NCBI RefSeq assembly: GCF_000719345.1
Contig: NZ_JOFX01000021.1
Location: forward strand, 1 to 64,000
Reading direction: 5' to 3'
DNA length: 64,000 nt
DNA from: Streptomyces sp. NRRL F-2664
GTDB taxonomy: Bacteria > Actinomycetota > Actinomycetes > Streptomycetales > Streptomycetaceae
Shown here: positions 50,059 through 58,528 of the stretch, one piece after another
How the letters are laid out: each line of letters begins with the position of its first letter
How positions within the stretch are numbered: the stretch's first letter is position 1
Notes under the pieces: generated by a model
What the model was told of the DNA's origin: nothing
The model's input: the letters and a program-made list of their open reading frames with translations, nothing else
Databases searched by the model: none
Program-made: the position numbers and the translations under genes

Positions 50059-51492
50059 CTACCAGCCGCCGGAGCCGATCTCCTTGCGCGCCCCCAGACC
50101 CGTGCCGGTGCCCGGGTAGAGGTAGAGCTTTCCGGTGGCCTTCTCGACGCCGACGAGGTCGTCGTTCGCGTTCGAGGTGAAATCGCCGCCGATGAGGTCG
50201 TTCATGCCGTTCCAGCCGCCGGAGCCGATCTCCGTACGGGAGTTCAGGCCGGTGCCGTTGCTGGTGTAGAGGTAGAGCCTGCCGCTGGCCTGTTCGGCGC
50301 CGACGACGTCGGTCCTGCCGTCGTTGTCGATGTCCATGCCGACGAGGTCGTGCAGGCTGTTCCAGCCGCCGCTGCCGATCATGACGCGGCTGCTGCCGCC
50401 GCCCACGGATCCCGCGCCGTTGCCCTTGTAGAGCCACAGCTTGCCCGTGGACTTCTCGACGGCTGCGATGTCCGCCTTGCCGTCGCCGTTGAAGTCGCCG
50501 CCCATCAGCTCGGCCATGCCGTTCCAGCCGCCCGAGCCGATCTCCTTGCGGGGGGCGAGGCCGCTGCCGGTGCCCGGGTAGAGGTACAGCTTCCCGCTGG
50601 CCTCCTCGACCGCGACGATGTCGTCCTTGCGGTCGCCGGTGAAGTCGCCGCCGGCGAGGTCGGCCATGCCGTTCCAGCCGCCGCTGCCTATCTCCGCGCG
50701 GCTGCTGCCCGAGGAGATCGTGCCGTTGGAGGCCCCCTTGTAGAGCCACAGCTTGCCGGTGGAGGCCTCGACGCCGACCACGTCGTCCACGGCGTCGCCG
50801 TTGATGTTGGCCGCGACGAGATCGGTCATGCCGGGCTTGGGCGCCGGCGGGGTGGTGACGTCGTCGGCGATGTTCTTGTAGCGGACGGGCTCGTAGGGGC
50901 CGTAGCCCGAGTAGTACGGGTAGTCGTAGATGCGGTGGTGGACGCCGCTGGGGGTGAAGTCGAAGCCCCAGTACTGCGTGCGGTCGGAGTTGGCCCACTT
51001 CTCGAATAGGACGACGTGCCCGGAGGCGTTGGCGTCGTCGTCCAGGAGGGCGTCGCCCGCCTTCAGTTCGGACTTGGTGATCGACTCGGTCACGCCGCGC
51101 GAGGCGAAGGTGTTGGTGGCCGGCTGGAAGTCCAGGTCCCAGGCCATCGAGACGAAGCCGGAGCAGTCCGTGCGGTATCCGCCGTGGCGGCCGCCGCTGT
51201 TGTAGTCCAGGCCGATGCCGACCCAGCTCTTGGCCCGGGCGATGACCGCGCTGCGGGTGATCTTCGTGGTGGTGGCTGCGGCGAAGGACGTCGCCCGGGT
51301 CTCCCCGTCGACCGCTTCCTCGGCGCCCTGGCCGGGGCTGCCGTAGTCCGGGTTGGCGGGTGCTTCGGCGGTGACGGCCGCCGGGGCGGCGACCGCCGCG
51401 GAGTCCACGGCGACCACGGTGCCGGCGGCGACGGCGCCGGCGATCAGGGCGGCTACGGCCGCGTGGCGGGTTCTGGGCAGGTGTCGGGACAT
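50059..51492 (-). CDS. secreted NlpC/P60-like hydrolase with five FG-GAP repeats
   Basis: A 477-aa exported protein (signal peptide about 1-36). Cysteine peptidase/amidase-like domain at 75-200 with C110 (TDCSGFVSMAW) and H159 (GHVVLF) as the probable catalytic pair. Five FG-GAP blades (about 225-477) end in the same IGSGGW as the M23 paralogue, and the two genes are nearly alike in that part. Likely cell-wall remodelling enzyme. Own signal peptide and an 86-nt spacer (49973-50058) suggest either separate or joint transcription. Confidence 0.84.
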   Translation of the reverse strand: MSRHLPRTRHAAVAALIAGAVAAGTVVAVDSAAVAAPAAVTAEAPANPDYGSPGQGAEEAVDGETRATSFAAATTTKITRSAVIARAKSWVGIGLDYNSGGRHGGYRTDCSGFVSMAWDLDFQPATNTFASRGVTESITKSELKAGDALLDDDANASGHVVLFEKWANSDRTQYWGFDFTPSGVHHRIYDYPYYSGYGPYEPVRYKNIADDVTTPPAPKPGMTDLVAANINGDAVDDVVGVEASTGKLWLYKGASNGTISSGSSRAEIGSGGWNGMADLAGGDFTGDRKDDIVAVEEASGKLYLYPGTGSGLAPRKEIGSGGWNGMAELMGGDFNGDGKADIAAVEKSTGKLWLYKGNGAGSVGGGSSRVMIGSGGWNSLHDLVGMDIDNDGRTDVVGAEQASGRLYLYTSNGTGLNSRTEIGSGGWNGMNDLIGGDFTSNANDDLVGVEKATGKLYLYPGTGTGLGARKEIGSGGW

Positions 51493-51743
51493 GGCTGTGC
51501 TCCGGTTCTGGCGGGTCAGGAGGTCGGGGGCCGGGAGCGCGGGCTCGACCGGCGGTACTGCGGCGCACGGCGTGCGCGGTGTGGCGGGGGGACAGCTGTC
51601 CTGCAGGTACAGCGGTCCTGGGACGGTGCGGTGGTACGGAGGTGCGGGGTGCGGCACGGCGCGGAGCGGCGGGCGTGCGGGGCCCTGTGTGCGGGTCCTG
51701 CTTACGGGTCGTTCGTACGGGTCCCGCGGCGAGGCCGGTCCGG

Positions 51744-51908
51744 CTAGCGGGGGCCGGTCACCGGGACGAGCGGGGCGCCCGGCGGGCCGGCCGTCCCGGT
51801 CGCCGGGGCCGGGTGGGCCGGGGCGTGGGCGGAGGCCATCGGAGCGACCGAGGTGATGCCGAGGGTGAGGGCGACGACCGCGGTGGCCCTGAGGATTCCC
51901 GTACGCAT
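51744..51908 (-). CDS. small secreted peptide, 54 aa
   Basis: MRTGILRATAVVALTLGITS opens a clear signal peptide ending AxA (ASA, residue 27); the mature part is about 27 residues, Pro/Ala-rich. AGGAAGGACG lies about 10 nt before the ATG. Upstream of the NlpC-like gene on the same strand (251 nt apart). No family recognised. Confidence 0.65.
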   Translation of the reverse strand: MRTGILRATAVVALTLGITSVAPMASAHAPAHPAPATGTAGPPGAPLVPVTGPR

Positions 51909-52168
51909 GGGGTGTTCGTCCTTCCTGAGACGAAGAGGGTCGGTTGGCTTGATCCCGTCGCCCTCGGACGTCCCGCGGTGGCGTCCGTTGAGGGGGCTTC
52001 AGGGCCTTCGGTGCGTGTCTGCGGGGGCTGCCCCGCTGACAAGCAAAAGATTCGCCGCTGCCCGGGCCGAGCGGAAGAGAGATCGACTGGCCCGAACGGG
52101 CCATGGCCGGACCAGTCCACAGTGGCCGGATCCGGCCCTTCTGCGCCGTCCGGCCCCGGACACACGAA

Positions 52169-52271
52169 AGCCGCCCGACGAGACCACTCCCGTGGTCCCG
52201 CCGAGCGGCTCACAGCGTGCGGCCCAGGGCGTGTCCCTCGGATCAGCCCGGCACGATCCGAAGGACACGCC
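52169..52271 (-). terminator. two tandem hairpins after the LuxR-type regulator
   Basis: Hairpin 1: 52228-52244 with 52255-52271, 17 bp with one mismatch, starting directly at the stop codon. Hairpin 2: 52169-52187 with 52192-52210, imperfect, followed on the minus strand by TTTCG. The rest of 51909-52271 shows no gene. Confidence 0.7.
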
Positions 52272-53264
52272 TCAGGCGCGGGTGGGCAACCACCCCTGCT
52301 GGACGGCGCGGACGCCGGCCTCGAAGCGGCTGCGGGCCCCGAGGCGTTCCATCAGCTCGTTGGCGATGCGCCGGGCCGTGCGCGAGGAGACCCCCAGCCG
52401 CTTGGCGATCGCGTCGTCCGTGTGCCCGTCCGCCAACAGCCGTACCGCGGCCGACTGCTGTGCGGTGAGGCCGTCCGGCCCCAGGACCGCGACCTCCGCC
52501 AGCGGCTGCCCCGTCGCCCACGTGGACTCGAAGAGCGCGCAGAGGGCGACCAGCATCCCGTGCCCGGTCAGCACGACCGCGCCCGCCGAGGAGTCGTCGC
52601 TCACCGGGATCAGGGCCGTCGTACGGTCCACGATGAGCATCCGCGTCGGCAGCGACGCCACCGTACGGACCTGGCCGCCCAACTCCGTGAGCCAGTTCGC
52701 GTGCTCGACGGAGGGCCGGCTGTTGCGCACGCTGTCCAGGTAGAGGGTGCGCATGCGGACGCCCCGTTCGAGCAGCGTCCTGTTCAGGGGGCGGGAGGCG
52801 GCCAGCGCCGACTCGCTGAGCGTGGCGTCCGGCGAGAAGGCCAGCAGCTCCTCCTTCGTCTCCCGGGTCAGCGCGACGAGCCGGTCGCGCACCGCGTCCA
52901 GGCCGATCAGCTGCTCCACGCCGGGGTGCCTGGCGGCCGGCCGCAGCTCCGAGTACTCCGAGATCAGCCGGGCAGCGGCCGCCCGGGACGCCTCCAACCG
53001 CTGCTGCTGCGCCGCGAGTTCCGCCTGCCCCCGGGCCATCAGGATCTCCATCCCGATGTCCGGGGAGACGGCGCGCAGCCGCCCGCTGTCGTCCGCCGAC
53101 GGCTGGACCAGCGCCAGCTCGCTCAGCAGGTCCAGGGCATCCCGTACGTCGCGCTCGCCGATCCCCACGGCGTCGGCGAGCGCGGTGACGCCCGATCCGG
53201 GTTCCATGAGCATGGCCCGGTAGACGGCCTCGGCTCTCGCGTCGAGGCCCAGTTCGGTCAACAT
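52272..53264 (-). CDS. LuxR-type regulator with TrmB-like N-terminus
   Basis: A 330-aa soluble regulator: TrmB/HTH-like domain (about 1-70), a middle domain of the streptomycete 'helix-turn-helix transcriptional regulator' type (about 110-255), and a C-terminal LuxR HTH (about 265-325; LTAQQSAAVRLLADGHTDDAIAKRLGVSSRTARR). Lacks a phosphoacceptor receiver domain. Such genes often sit near secreted peptides or biosynthetic genes. Divergent from a small unknown gene. Confidence 0.83.
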   Translation of the reverse strand: MLTELGLDARAEAVYRAMLMEPGSGVTALADAVGIGERDVRDALDLLSELALVQPSADDSGRLRAVSPDIGMEILMARGQAELAAQQQRLEASRAAAARLISEYSELRPAARHPGVEQLIGLDAVRDRLVALTRETKEELLAFSPDATLSESALAASRPLNRTLLERGVRMRTLYLDSVRNSRPSVEHANWLTELGGQVRTVASLPTRMLIVDRTTALIPVSDDSSAGAVVLTGHGMLVALCALFESTWATGQPLAEVAVLGPDGLTAQQSAAVRLLADGHTDDAIAKRLGVSSRTARRIANELMERLGARSRFEAGVRAVQQGWLPTRA

Positions 53265-53402
53265 GTGTATCCCCCCACCCCGTTGGTACTTCGATGGGAA
53301 AGATCATCTCAAAGAAGCGTCGTCTGGCCAGATGTGTCCACGGCCACAAGCGGCCAGCCGGATCGGTGTCCGGCAGGGGTCCGGCGGGGCCACGGTGGTG
53401 AC

Positions 53403-53708
53403 ATGTACCTCGTCCATGCCCGTCTGCGGACGGTGCCTCCGGTGCAAGTGCCCGACGATCTGCGCGAGGCGGCCCGAGCCGGGCTGCGCCCGAGGGACCG
53501 GGTGGAGCACCTGGCCGTGCACCCCCAGTCCGCGGAGCACTTCACGCTCGGCTTCTACCTGCTCTCGGACTCCCTGGAGGAGGCCGAGCGGCACGCCGAG
53601 TCCGTCTGCCGCCGCCTGCTCGGCAGCCGGGCACTGCCCGCGGCGCGCCTGCTGGACGTCGGCGTCCCGCTGATGCCGCTGTCGGTGCTGGAGCTCCGCG
53701 GCGGCTGA
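53403..53708 (+). CDS. hypothetical protein, 101 aa
   Basis: A small soluble protein (MYLVHARLRT...) with no recognised domain; codon use is normal. Divergent from the LuxR-type gene across 138 nt, so it may be a target or partner. Confidence 0.65.
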   Translation: MYLVHARLRTVPPVQVPDDLREAARAGLRPRDRVEHLAVHPQSAEHFTLGFYLLSDSLEEAERHAESVCRRLLGSRALPAARLLDVGVPLMPLSVLELRGG

Positions 53709-53989
53709 CCACCCGCGGACCGCAGCACCCGGCGGAGCGCCGCAGCACCGGACGGCGGGCGCGTACCGCGTCGGGCGTGTGCGGCCGGCAGGGCCGCCGA
53801 CCCGTCCTCCGGCGCCTGTCCTCATCCGTCCACGGACGGTTTGGGCCAGCCGATACCCCTTCACCCCCCGTTGAGCTGCGGCTTAGCTAGGTCTCACCGG
53901 AAAGGGACGGCGCCACCGCGGGGTGCGGGACCGACCGGGAAGCCACCGTCACAGCGCCTCACGGCACCTCCGAAGGGACACCGGACACC

Positions 53990-54133
53990 ATGAACACCAC
54001 CCGCATCGCCAAGGCCGCCGCGGTCGTCGCCCTCGCCCTCGTCCTCGGCGCGCCGGCCGTCGCCTCCGCCGCCCCGCTCACCGCCGCCAAGCCCCCGGTC
54101 GCCGCCCAGAACGGTGACATGAGCTGGCAGTGA
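53990..54133 (+). CDS. small secreted peptide, 47 aa
   Basis: Basic N-terminus, hydrophobic core and ASA cleavage motif (residues 25-27), then a 20-residue mature part ending NGDMSWQ. AAGGGA lies about 12 nt upstream. Resembles the 54-aa peptide at 51.8 kb in plan but not in mature sequence. The 281 nt before it hold a weak iron-box-like site (53883-53901). Confidence 0.6.
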   Translation: MNTTRIAKAAAVVALALVLGAPAVASAAPLTAAKPPVAAQNGDMSWQ

Positions 54134-54217
54134 CCGTCCGGCCACGGCCGACAGCGCATGACCCACGGCACAGCCCCTGCGTCCACGATGCAGGGGCTGC
54201 CGCGTTAGGCTCGACGG

Positions 54218-54307
54218 GTGGATCCCAAGACCAGAAACCGTGTGATGGCCGGCGTGCTCGTGCTGATGTTCCTCGTCGTCGCCGCGGCGGCCGCCGTCGG
54301 CCAGTAG
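54218..54307 (+). CDS. small single-pass membrane protein, 29 aa
   Basis: GTG start, basic DPKTRNR then one hydrophobic helix (about 9-27). TAGGCT stands exactly 6 nt before the GTG, a leaderless arrangement, and no Shine-Dalgarno is present. Very short; family suspected to be conserved in streptomycetes. Confidence 0.55.
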   Translation: MDPKTRNRVMAGVLVLMFLVVAAAAAVGQ

Positions 54308-54315
54308 CCCCTGCG

Positions 54316-54379
54316 CCGGCCGCCCCGAGGCCCGGCCGCCCCGAGGCCCGGCCGCCCCGAGGCCCGGCCGCCCCGAGGG
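54316..54379. repeat. four tandem copies of a 16-bp unit
   Basis: CCGGCCGCCCCGAGGC repeated four times, the last base of copy four changed, between the 29-aa gene and the aldo-keto reductase. Confidence 0.9.
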
Positions 54380-54399
54380 CAGCCGCCGCCGGCGGGCGG

Positions 54400-55389
54400 C
54401 TACCAGGCGAAGGCCTCCGGCGACGGTCCGGGCCCGGGGAAGACCTCCTCCAGCCCGGCCAGCACCTCCTCGCTCAGCTCCAGCTCCACGGCGCGCAGTG
54501 CCGAGGCGAGCTGCTCCGGCGTACGCGGCCCCACGATGGGCCCGGTGACCCCGGGCCGCGTCAGCAGCCAGGCCAGCCCGACCTCGCCCGGCTCCAGCCC
54601 GTGCTTGTCGAGCAGGTCCTCGTAGGCCTGCACCTGCGCCCGTACCGTGCTGTTGGCGAGGGCGTCGGCGGAGCGCCCGGAGGCCCGCCTGCCGCCCTCG
54701 ACCTCCTTCTTGATGACCCCGCCGAGCAGTCCGCCGTGCAGCGGGGACCACGGGATGACGCCGAGCCCGTACTCCTCGGCGGCGGGGATGACCTCCATCT
54801 CCGCGCGCCGCTCGGCGAGGTTGTAGAGGCACTGCTCGCTGACGAGGCCCAACCGGCCGGTGCGCGCCGCGACCTCGTTGGCCTGGGCGATCTTGTAGCC
54901 GGGGAAGTTGGAAGAGCCGACGTAGAGGATCTTGCCCTGCTGGACGAGGACCTCGACGGCCTGCCAGATCTCCTCGAAGGGGGTGTGCCGGTCCACGTGG
55001 TGGAACTGGTAGAGGTCGATGTAGTCGGTCTGGAGCCGCTTGAGGCTGGCGTCGACGGCCCGCCGGATGTTCAGCGCCGACAGGCGGTCGTAGTTGGGCC
55101 AGGTCTCGCCCTCGCGGGACATGGAGCCGTAGACCTTGGTGGCGAGGACCGTCTTCTCGCGGCGCCGGCCGCCCTGGGCGAACCAGGTGCCGATGATCTC
55201 CTCGGTGCGGCCCTTGTTCTCGCCCCACCCGTACACGTTGGCGGTGTCGAAGAAGTTGATCCCCGCGTCGAGGGCGGAGTCCATGATCGAGTGGCTTTCG
55301 GGCTCCGTGGTCTGGGGTCCGAAGTTCATGGTGCCGAGTACAAGTCGGCTGACCTTGAGGCCGGTGCGTCCGAGCTGTGTGTACTTCAT
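54400..55389 (-). CDS. aldo/keto reductase
   Basis: A 329-aa NADPH-dependent TIM-barrel reductase of the YhdN/YajO type. Catalytic tetrad visible: Asp/Tyr in FFDTANVYGWGEN, Lys in LATKVYG, His in YQFHHVDRH; C-terminal cofactor segment IVGPRTPEQL. Substrate unknown. Monocistronic. Confidence 0.92.
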   Translation of the reverse strand: MKYTQLGRTGLKVSRLVLGTMNFGPQTTEPESHSIMDSALDAGINFFDTANVYGWGENKGRTEEIIGTWFAQGGRRREKTVLATKVYGSMSREGETWPNYDRLSALNIRRAVDASLKRLQTDYIDLYQFHHVDRHTPFEEIWQAVEVLVQQGKILYVGSSNFPGYKIAQANEVAARTGRLGLVSEQCLYNLAERRAEMEVIPAAEEYGLGVIPWSPLHGGLLGGVIKKEVEGGRRASGRSADALANSTVRAQVQAYEDLLDKHGLEPGEVGLAWLLTRPGVTGPIVGPRTPEQLASALRAVELELSEEVLAGLEEVFPGPGPSPEAFAW

Positions 55390-55448
55390 GGGGCACTAGC
55401 CAACTGCTTGGAGTGCACTCGAAGCAAGACCCTCGTGGGCGGGGCGTG

Positions 55449-56141
55449 TTACGGGTCGCGAGCGGGGCGGTACGGGCCGCCGAGGCCCCAGGCCTGGTGC
55501 AGGACCGCGGCGAATTCGCCCGCCAGGCGGTGCTCGCCGGAGGCGTTCGGGTGGGTGCCGTCGTAGGTGTCACGGTGGATGTCGTACGAGGCCGGGCGGG
55601 CGGCCAGCAGGATCGGCGAGGCGTCCGTGGTGAGGTCCGCCACCGCCTTGGCGAGGAGCTCGTTGAAGCGGTCCACCTCGGCCGCGAAGGGGGCGTCCTC
55701 CTCGGCCCTGCTGTTGGGGATGACGGGCAGCAGGACCATGCGGATGCCGGGGCGGGCGGCGCGGGCCCCGGCCGTGAAGAGCCGGACGTTGGCGGCGGTC
55801 TGCTCGGCGTCGGTGTAGAAGCCGAGGTCGATCAGGCCCAGGGAGACCAGGAGGACGTCCGGGCGGTGGGCGGCCGCGGTCTCGGCCATGACGGGGGCCA
55901 TGTGCTGCCAGCCCTCGCCCCAGCCGGCCAGGTGGCGGCGGGCGTGCGGCGGGAAGTCCGGGTCGGCGTAGGCGTGGCTGGCGGGTGCGTCGGCGGCCGT
56001 GTCGTAGACCTCGCAGCGCGGGCCGACGATCCGGTAGGGGCCCTCGAAGGTCGCTTCGAGGTGCTGCCACATCCGGTAGCGCCAGGTGTAGTCGCCGGCG
56101 CGTCCGATGGTCATGGAGTCGCCGACGAACATGAAACGCAT
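55449..56141 (-). CDS. SGNH/GDSL hydrolase (intracellular)
   Basis: A 230-aa esterase-like protein, block I VGDSMTIG (Ser9), Asp/His in YDGTHPNASGEH. No signal peptide from ATG 56141 (the frame extends upstream without support). GATGAT sits 6 nt before the ATG. Divergent from the beta-propeller gene by 76 nt. Confidence 0.85.
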   Translation of the reverse strand: MRFMFVGDSMTIGRAGDYTWRYRMWQHLEATFEGPYRIVGPRCEVYDTAADAPASHAYADPDFPPHARRHLAGWGEGWQHMAPVMAETAAAHRPDVLLVSLGLIDLGFYTDAEQTAANVRLFTAGARAARPGIRMVLLPVIPNSRAEEDAPFAAEVDRFNELLAKAVADLTTDASPILLAARPASYDIHRDTYDGTHPNASGEHRLAGEFAAVLHQAWGLGGPYRPARDP

Positions 56142-56217
56142 CCGGTCATCATCGCGGATCGCGCGACGGAAACCGCTGTGACGCCGGACACGCGGCCCGT
56201 ACTGGCAGGCTGGGAGG

Positions 56218-57255
56218 ATGCGCCCGCCCCTGCCGCCCGCCGCCGCCCTGCCGGCCGCCACCGCCACCGCCACCGCCACCGTCCTCGCCGCCGTCCTGAC
56301 CGCCGTCGCCGTGCTGCCGGGCACAGCGTCCGCGGCGCAGTCGCCGGAGTCGCCCTCGTTCACCATCTCCGATCCGCGCATCAAGGAGTCGAGCGGGCTG
56401 GCGGCCAGCCGGGTCCATCCGGGCGTGTACTGGACGCACAACGACAGCGACGACGGCCCCTACGTCTACGCGGTGGACTCGGCCACCGGCAGCACCGTCG
56501 CCCGGGTGACGCTGACGGGGATCGGCAGGCCCCGCGACGTCGAGGCGATCTCGCTGGGCCCGGACGGACAGCTCTATGTGGGGGACATCGGCGACAACCG
56601 GGGCGGCACCTGGGACCACGTGTGGATCTACCGCTTCCAGGAGCCGCGGCAGCTGGGTGATGTCACAGTGAAGGCAACGCAGTTCACGGTGCGGTACGCG
56701 GACGGGCCGCGCAACGCCGAGTCCCTGATGGTCCATCCGGTGACGGGCCGGGTGTACATCGCCAGCAAGGACGAGAGCCGGGGCGGCCTGTACGAGGGGC
56801 CCGCGCAGCTGGCGGCGGGTGCGGACAACACCTTCCGGCGGGTCGCCGACGTCCCGTGGGTGACGGACGGGGCGTTCTCCCCCGACGGCAGGCGGCTGAC
56901 CCTGCGGGGCTACTTCACGGCCCGGACCTACCCGTGGCAGGACGGCCGGCCGGAGGGCGAGGGCGAGCGCGTGGACGCGCCGTGGCAGGGGCAGGCGGAG
57001 TCGGTGGCGTACAGCGCGGACGGCTCCACGCTCATGTTCGGCTCGGAGGGCGCGAGCAGCCGGGTCGTCGCGGTCCCGGCGGCCGCCGCCGCCCAGCCGG
57101 GCGGTTCCGCCTCGCCGCAGCCGGGCGCACCGCCGGACGCGGCAGCCGCGCCGGAGCCGACCGCCAGCTTCGGCAAGGGCGCCCTGGTCCTGGCGGGCGG
57201 CATGGTGCTGGTCTTCGGTGCCAGGCGTCTCCTGCGCCGCCGCGCCCGCGGCTGA
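56218..57255 (+). CDS. secreted beta-propeller-like protein with C-terminal membrane anchor
   Basis: A 345-aa protein. Signal peptide about 1-40 with a (Ala-Thr)n run from a GCCACC repeat; propeller-like blades 45-280 (YVYAVDSATG, LYVGDIGDNRG, VYIASKDE, VAYSADGSTLMFGSEG); Pro/Ala linker 285-320; C-terminal helix and Arg-rich tail (RRLLRRRARG). CAGGCT lies 6 nt upstream of ATG. Likely a surface protein of unknown function. Confidence 0.77.
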   Translation: MRPPLPPAAALPAATATATATVLAAVLTAVAVLPGTASAAQSPESPSFTISDPRIKESSGLAASRVHPGVYWTHNDSDDGPYVYAVDSATGSTVARVTLTGIGRPRDVEAISLGPDGQLYVGDIGDNRGGTWDHVWIYRFQEPRQLGDVTVKATQFTVRYADGPRNAESLMVHPVTGRVYIASKDESRGGLYEGPAQLAAGADNTFRRVADVPWVTDGAFSPDGRRLTLRGYFTARTYPWQDGRPEGEGERVDAPWQGQAESVAYSADGSTLMFGSEGASSRVVAVPAAAAAQPGGSASPQPGAPPDAAAAPEPTASFGKGALVLAGGMVLVFGARRLLRRRARG

Positions 57256-57278
57256 CGGCGCGGACGGGTCCGTACGGG

Positions 57279-58199
57279 TTACGAGTGGCCGAGGTCCAGG
57301 TCGGCGGGCTGCACGTCCTGGACGGGGACCGAGCCGGTGTCCGCGGCGGGCCGCAGGACGAACTCGTCGGAGGCCATCGAGTCGAGGACCGGCGGGGCCG
57401 GCCGCGGCGGCGCCGGCATGACCGCGGCCTCCGAGTGGCCGCCGCAGCCGTAGGACAGCGACACCAGGCGGCCGTCGGCCGGGCTGAACTCGTTCGCGCA
57501 GACACCGAAGGCCTGGCCCAGCGAACCGCCGATGGCGACGAGGAAGCCGCAGGAGACGCAGGACGCGGGCGCGGCCTGCGCCATCGGGGTCTTCGCGCCG
57601 AAGGACTCGTCCCAGCGGTCGGCCGCGGTGTGCAGCCCGTACCGGGAGAGCACACGCGCCCGGCGCATGCCGAGTTCCTCGGCGACGGAGGTGATGGAGC
57701 CGCGGGCGGGCACCGTCAGGCGGTCGGTGACGTCGGCGTCCTCGGCCTCGACGAGTTCGGCCATCTCGGCGGAGACCACGGAGTTCGGCGGCGGGGCGTC
57801 CTCGCCCGTCCAGCCGGGCTCCAGCCTGAGGTCGTCGGCCTCGGTGGGCAGCAGGTCGCCCGGGCCCATGTCGCCGGGGCGCAGCCGCTCGCTCCACGGC
57901 ACCCACTCGGGGGCGAGGAGGGCGTCGTCGCCGGGGAGCAGCACCGTTTCGTCGAGGGTGACGTTCTTGGCGCGGGAGGCGCGGGCCACGGTGACGGCCC
58001 AGCGCCAGCCGCGGTAGCCCGGTTCCTTGGACTCGAAGAAGTGGGTGACGACGCGGTCGCCCTCCGCCACGGCGGAGACGTGTGCGCCCACCACGCCGGG
58101 GAAGGCCGCCTCCTCGGCGGCCGCGCGGGCCAGCTCCACCGCCTCGACGCAGAGGCGGTCGGGGGTACGCGGGGTACGGCTTCGCGTCGCAGCACTCAC
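57279..58199 (-). CDS. DUF3027 protein
   Basis: A 306-aa actinobacterial protein with Cys clusters CVSCG (about 212-216) and C-x-N-E-F...YGCGGHS suggesting metal binding. Starts at GTG with AGGAGAG upstream. In other actinobacteria such genes lie close to cold-shock protein genes, as here (about 4 kb away). Function unknown. Confidence 0.83.
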   Translation of the reverse strand: MSAATRSRTPRTPDRLCVEAVELARAAAEEAAFPGVVGAHVSAVAEGDRVVTHFFESKEPGYRGWRWAVTVARASRAKNVTLDETVLLPGDDALLAPEWVPWSERLRPGDMGPGDLLPTEADDLRLEPGWTGEDAPPPNSVVSAEMAELVEAEDADVTDRLTVPARGSITSVAEELGMRRARVLSRYGLHTAADRWDESFGAKTPMAQAAPASCVSCGFLVAIGGSLGQAFGVCANEFSPADGRLVSLSYGCGGHSEAAVMPAPPRPAPPVLDSMASDEFVLRPAADTGSVPVQDVQPADLDLGHS

Positions 58200-58528
58200 T
58201 GGTCTCGTTCTCTCCTACGCCGTCTCACGTGTGCGCCGTCCGTACTGTCGTCCACAACGACCCGGTGGTGCTGTCCGTACGAGGCGCGGGCGGAGCGGAC
58301 CAGAGGGCCGCGTCGACGTCCGCACCCGATCGGACTCCGGGCGCACCTCACTGCGATCCATTCTGCGGGATCACGAAGAGGCGCGCGGCCAGGAGCAACC
58401 GCCGGTGGCGCGCTACGCACGCTACCTCCTCTCAAGCCCTGGGCACACATGCAAGGTCCGATTCGCGGACAAGCCGCCGGTTCCACGACGCGCCGGGTGG
58501 CCCCCGGGCGGGGGCCGGGTGGGGCACT
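58200..58528. other. 329-nt divergent intergenic region
   Basis: Lies between the DUF3027 and MFS genes. No gene or clear repeat was seen; CACTAT overlapping the MFS start may be a -10 for a shorter GTG-initiated form at 58538. Confidence 0.5.

Noticed and set aside
48431..50119. A 562-codon plus-strand frame with a periodic Ala/Gly/Val pattern antisense to the M23 gene
   Set aside because: The periodicity is imposed by the FG-GAP repeats on the other strand.
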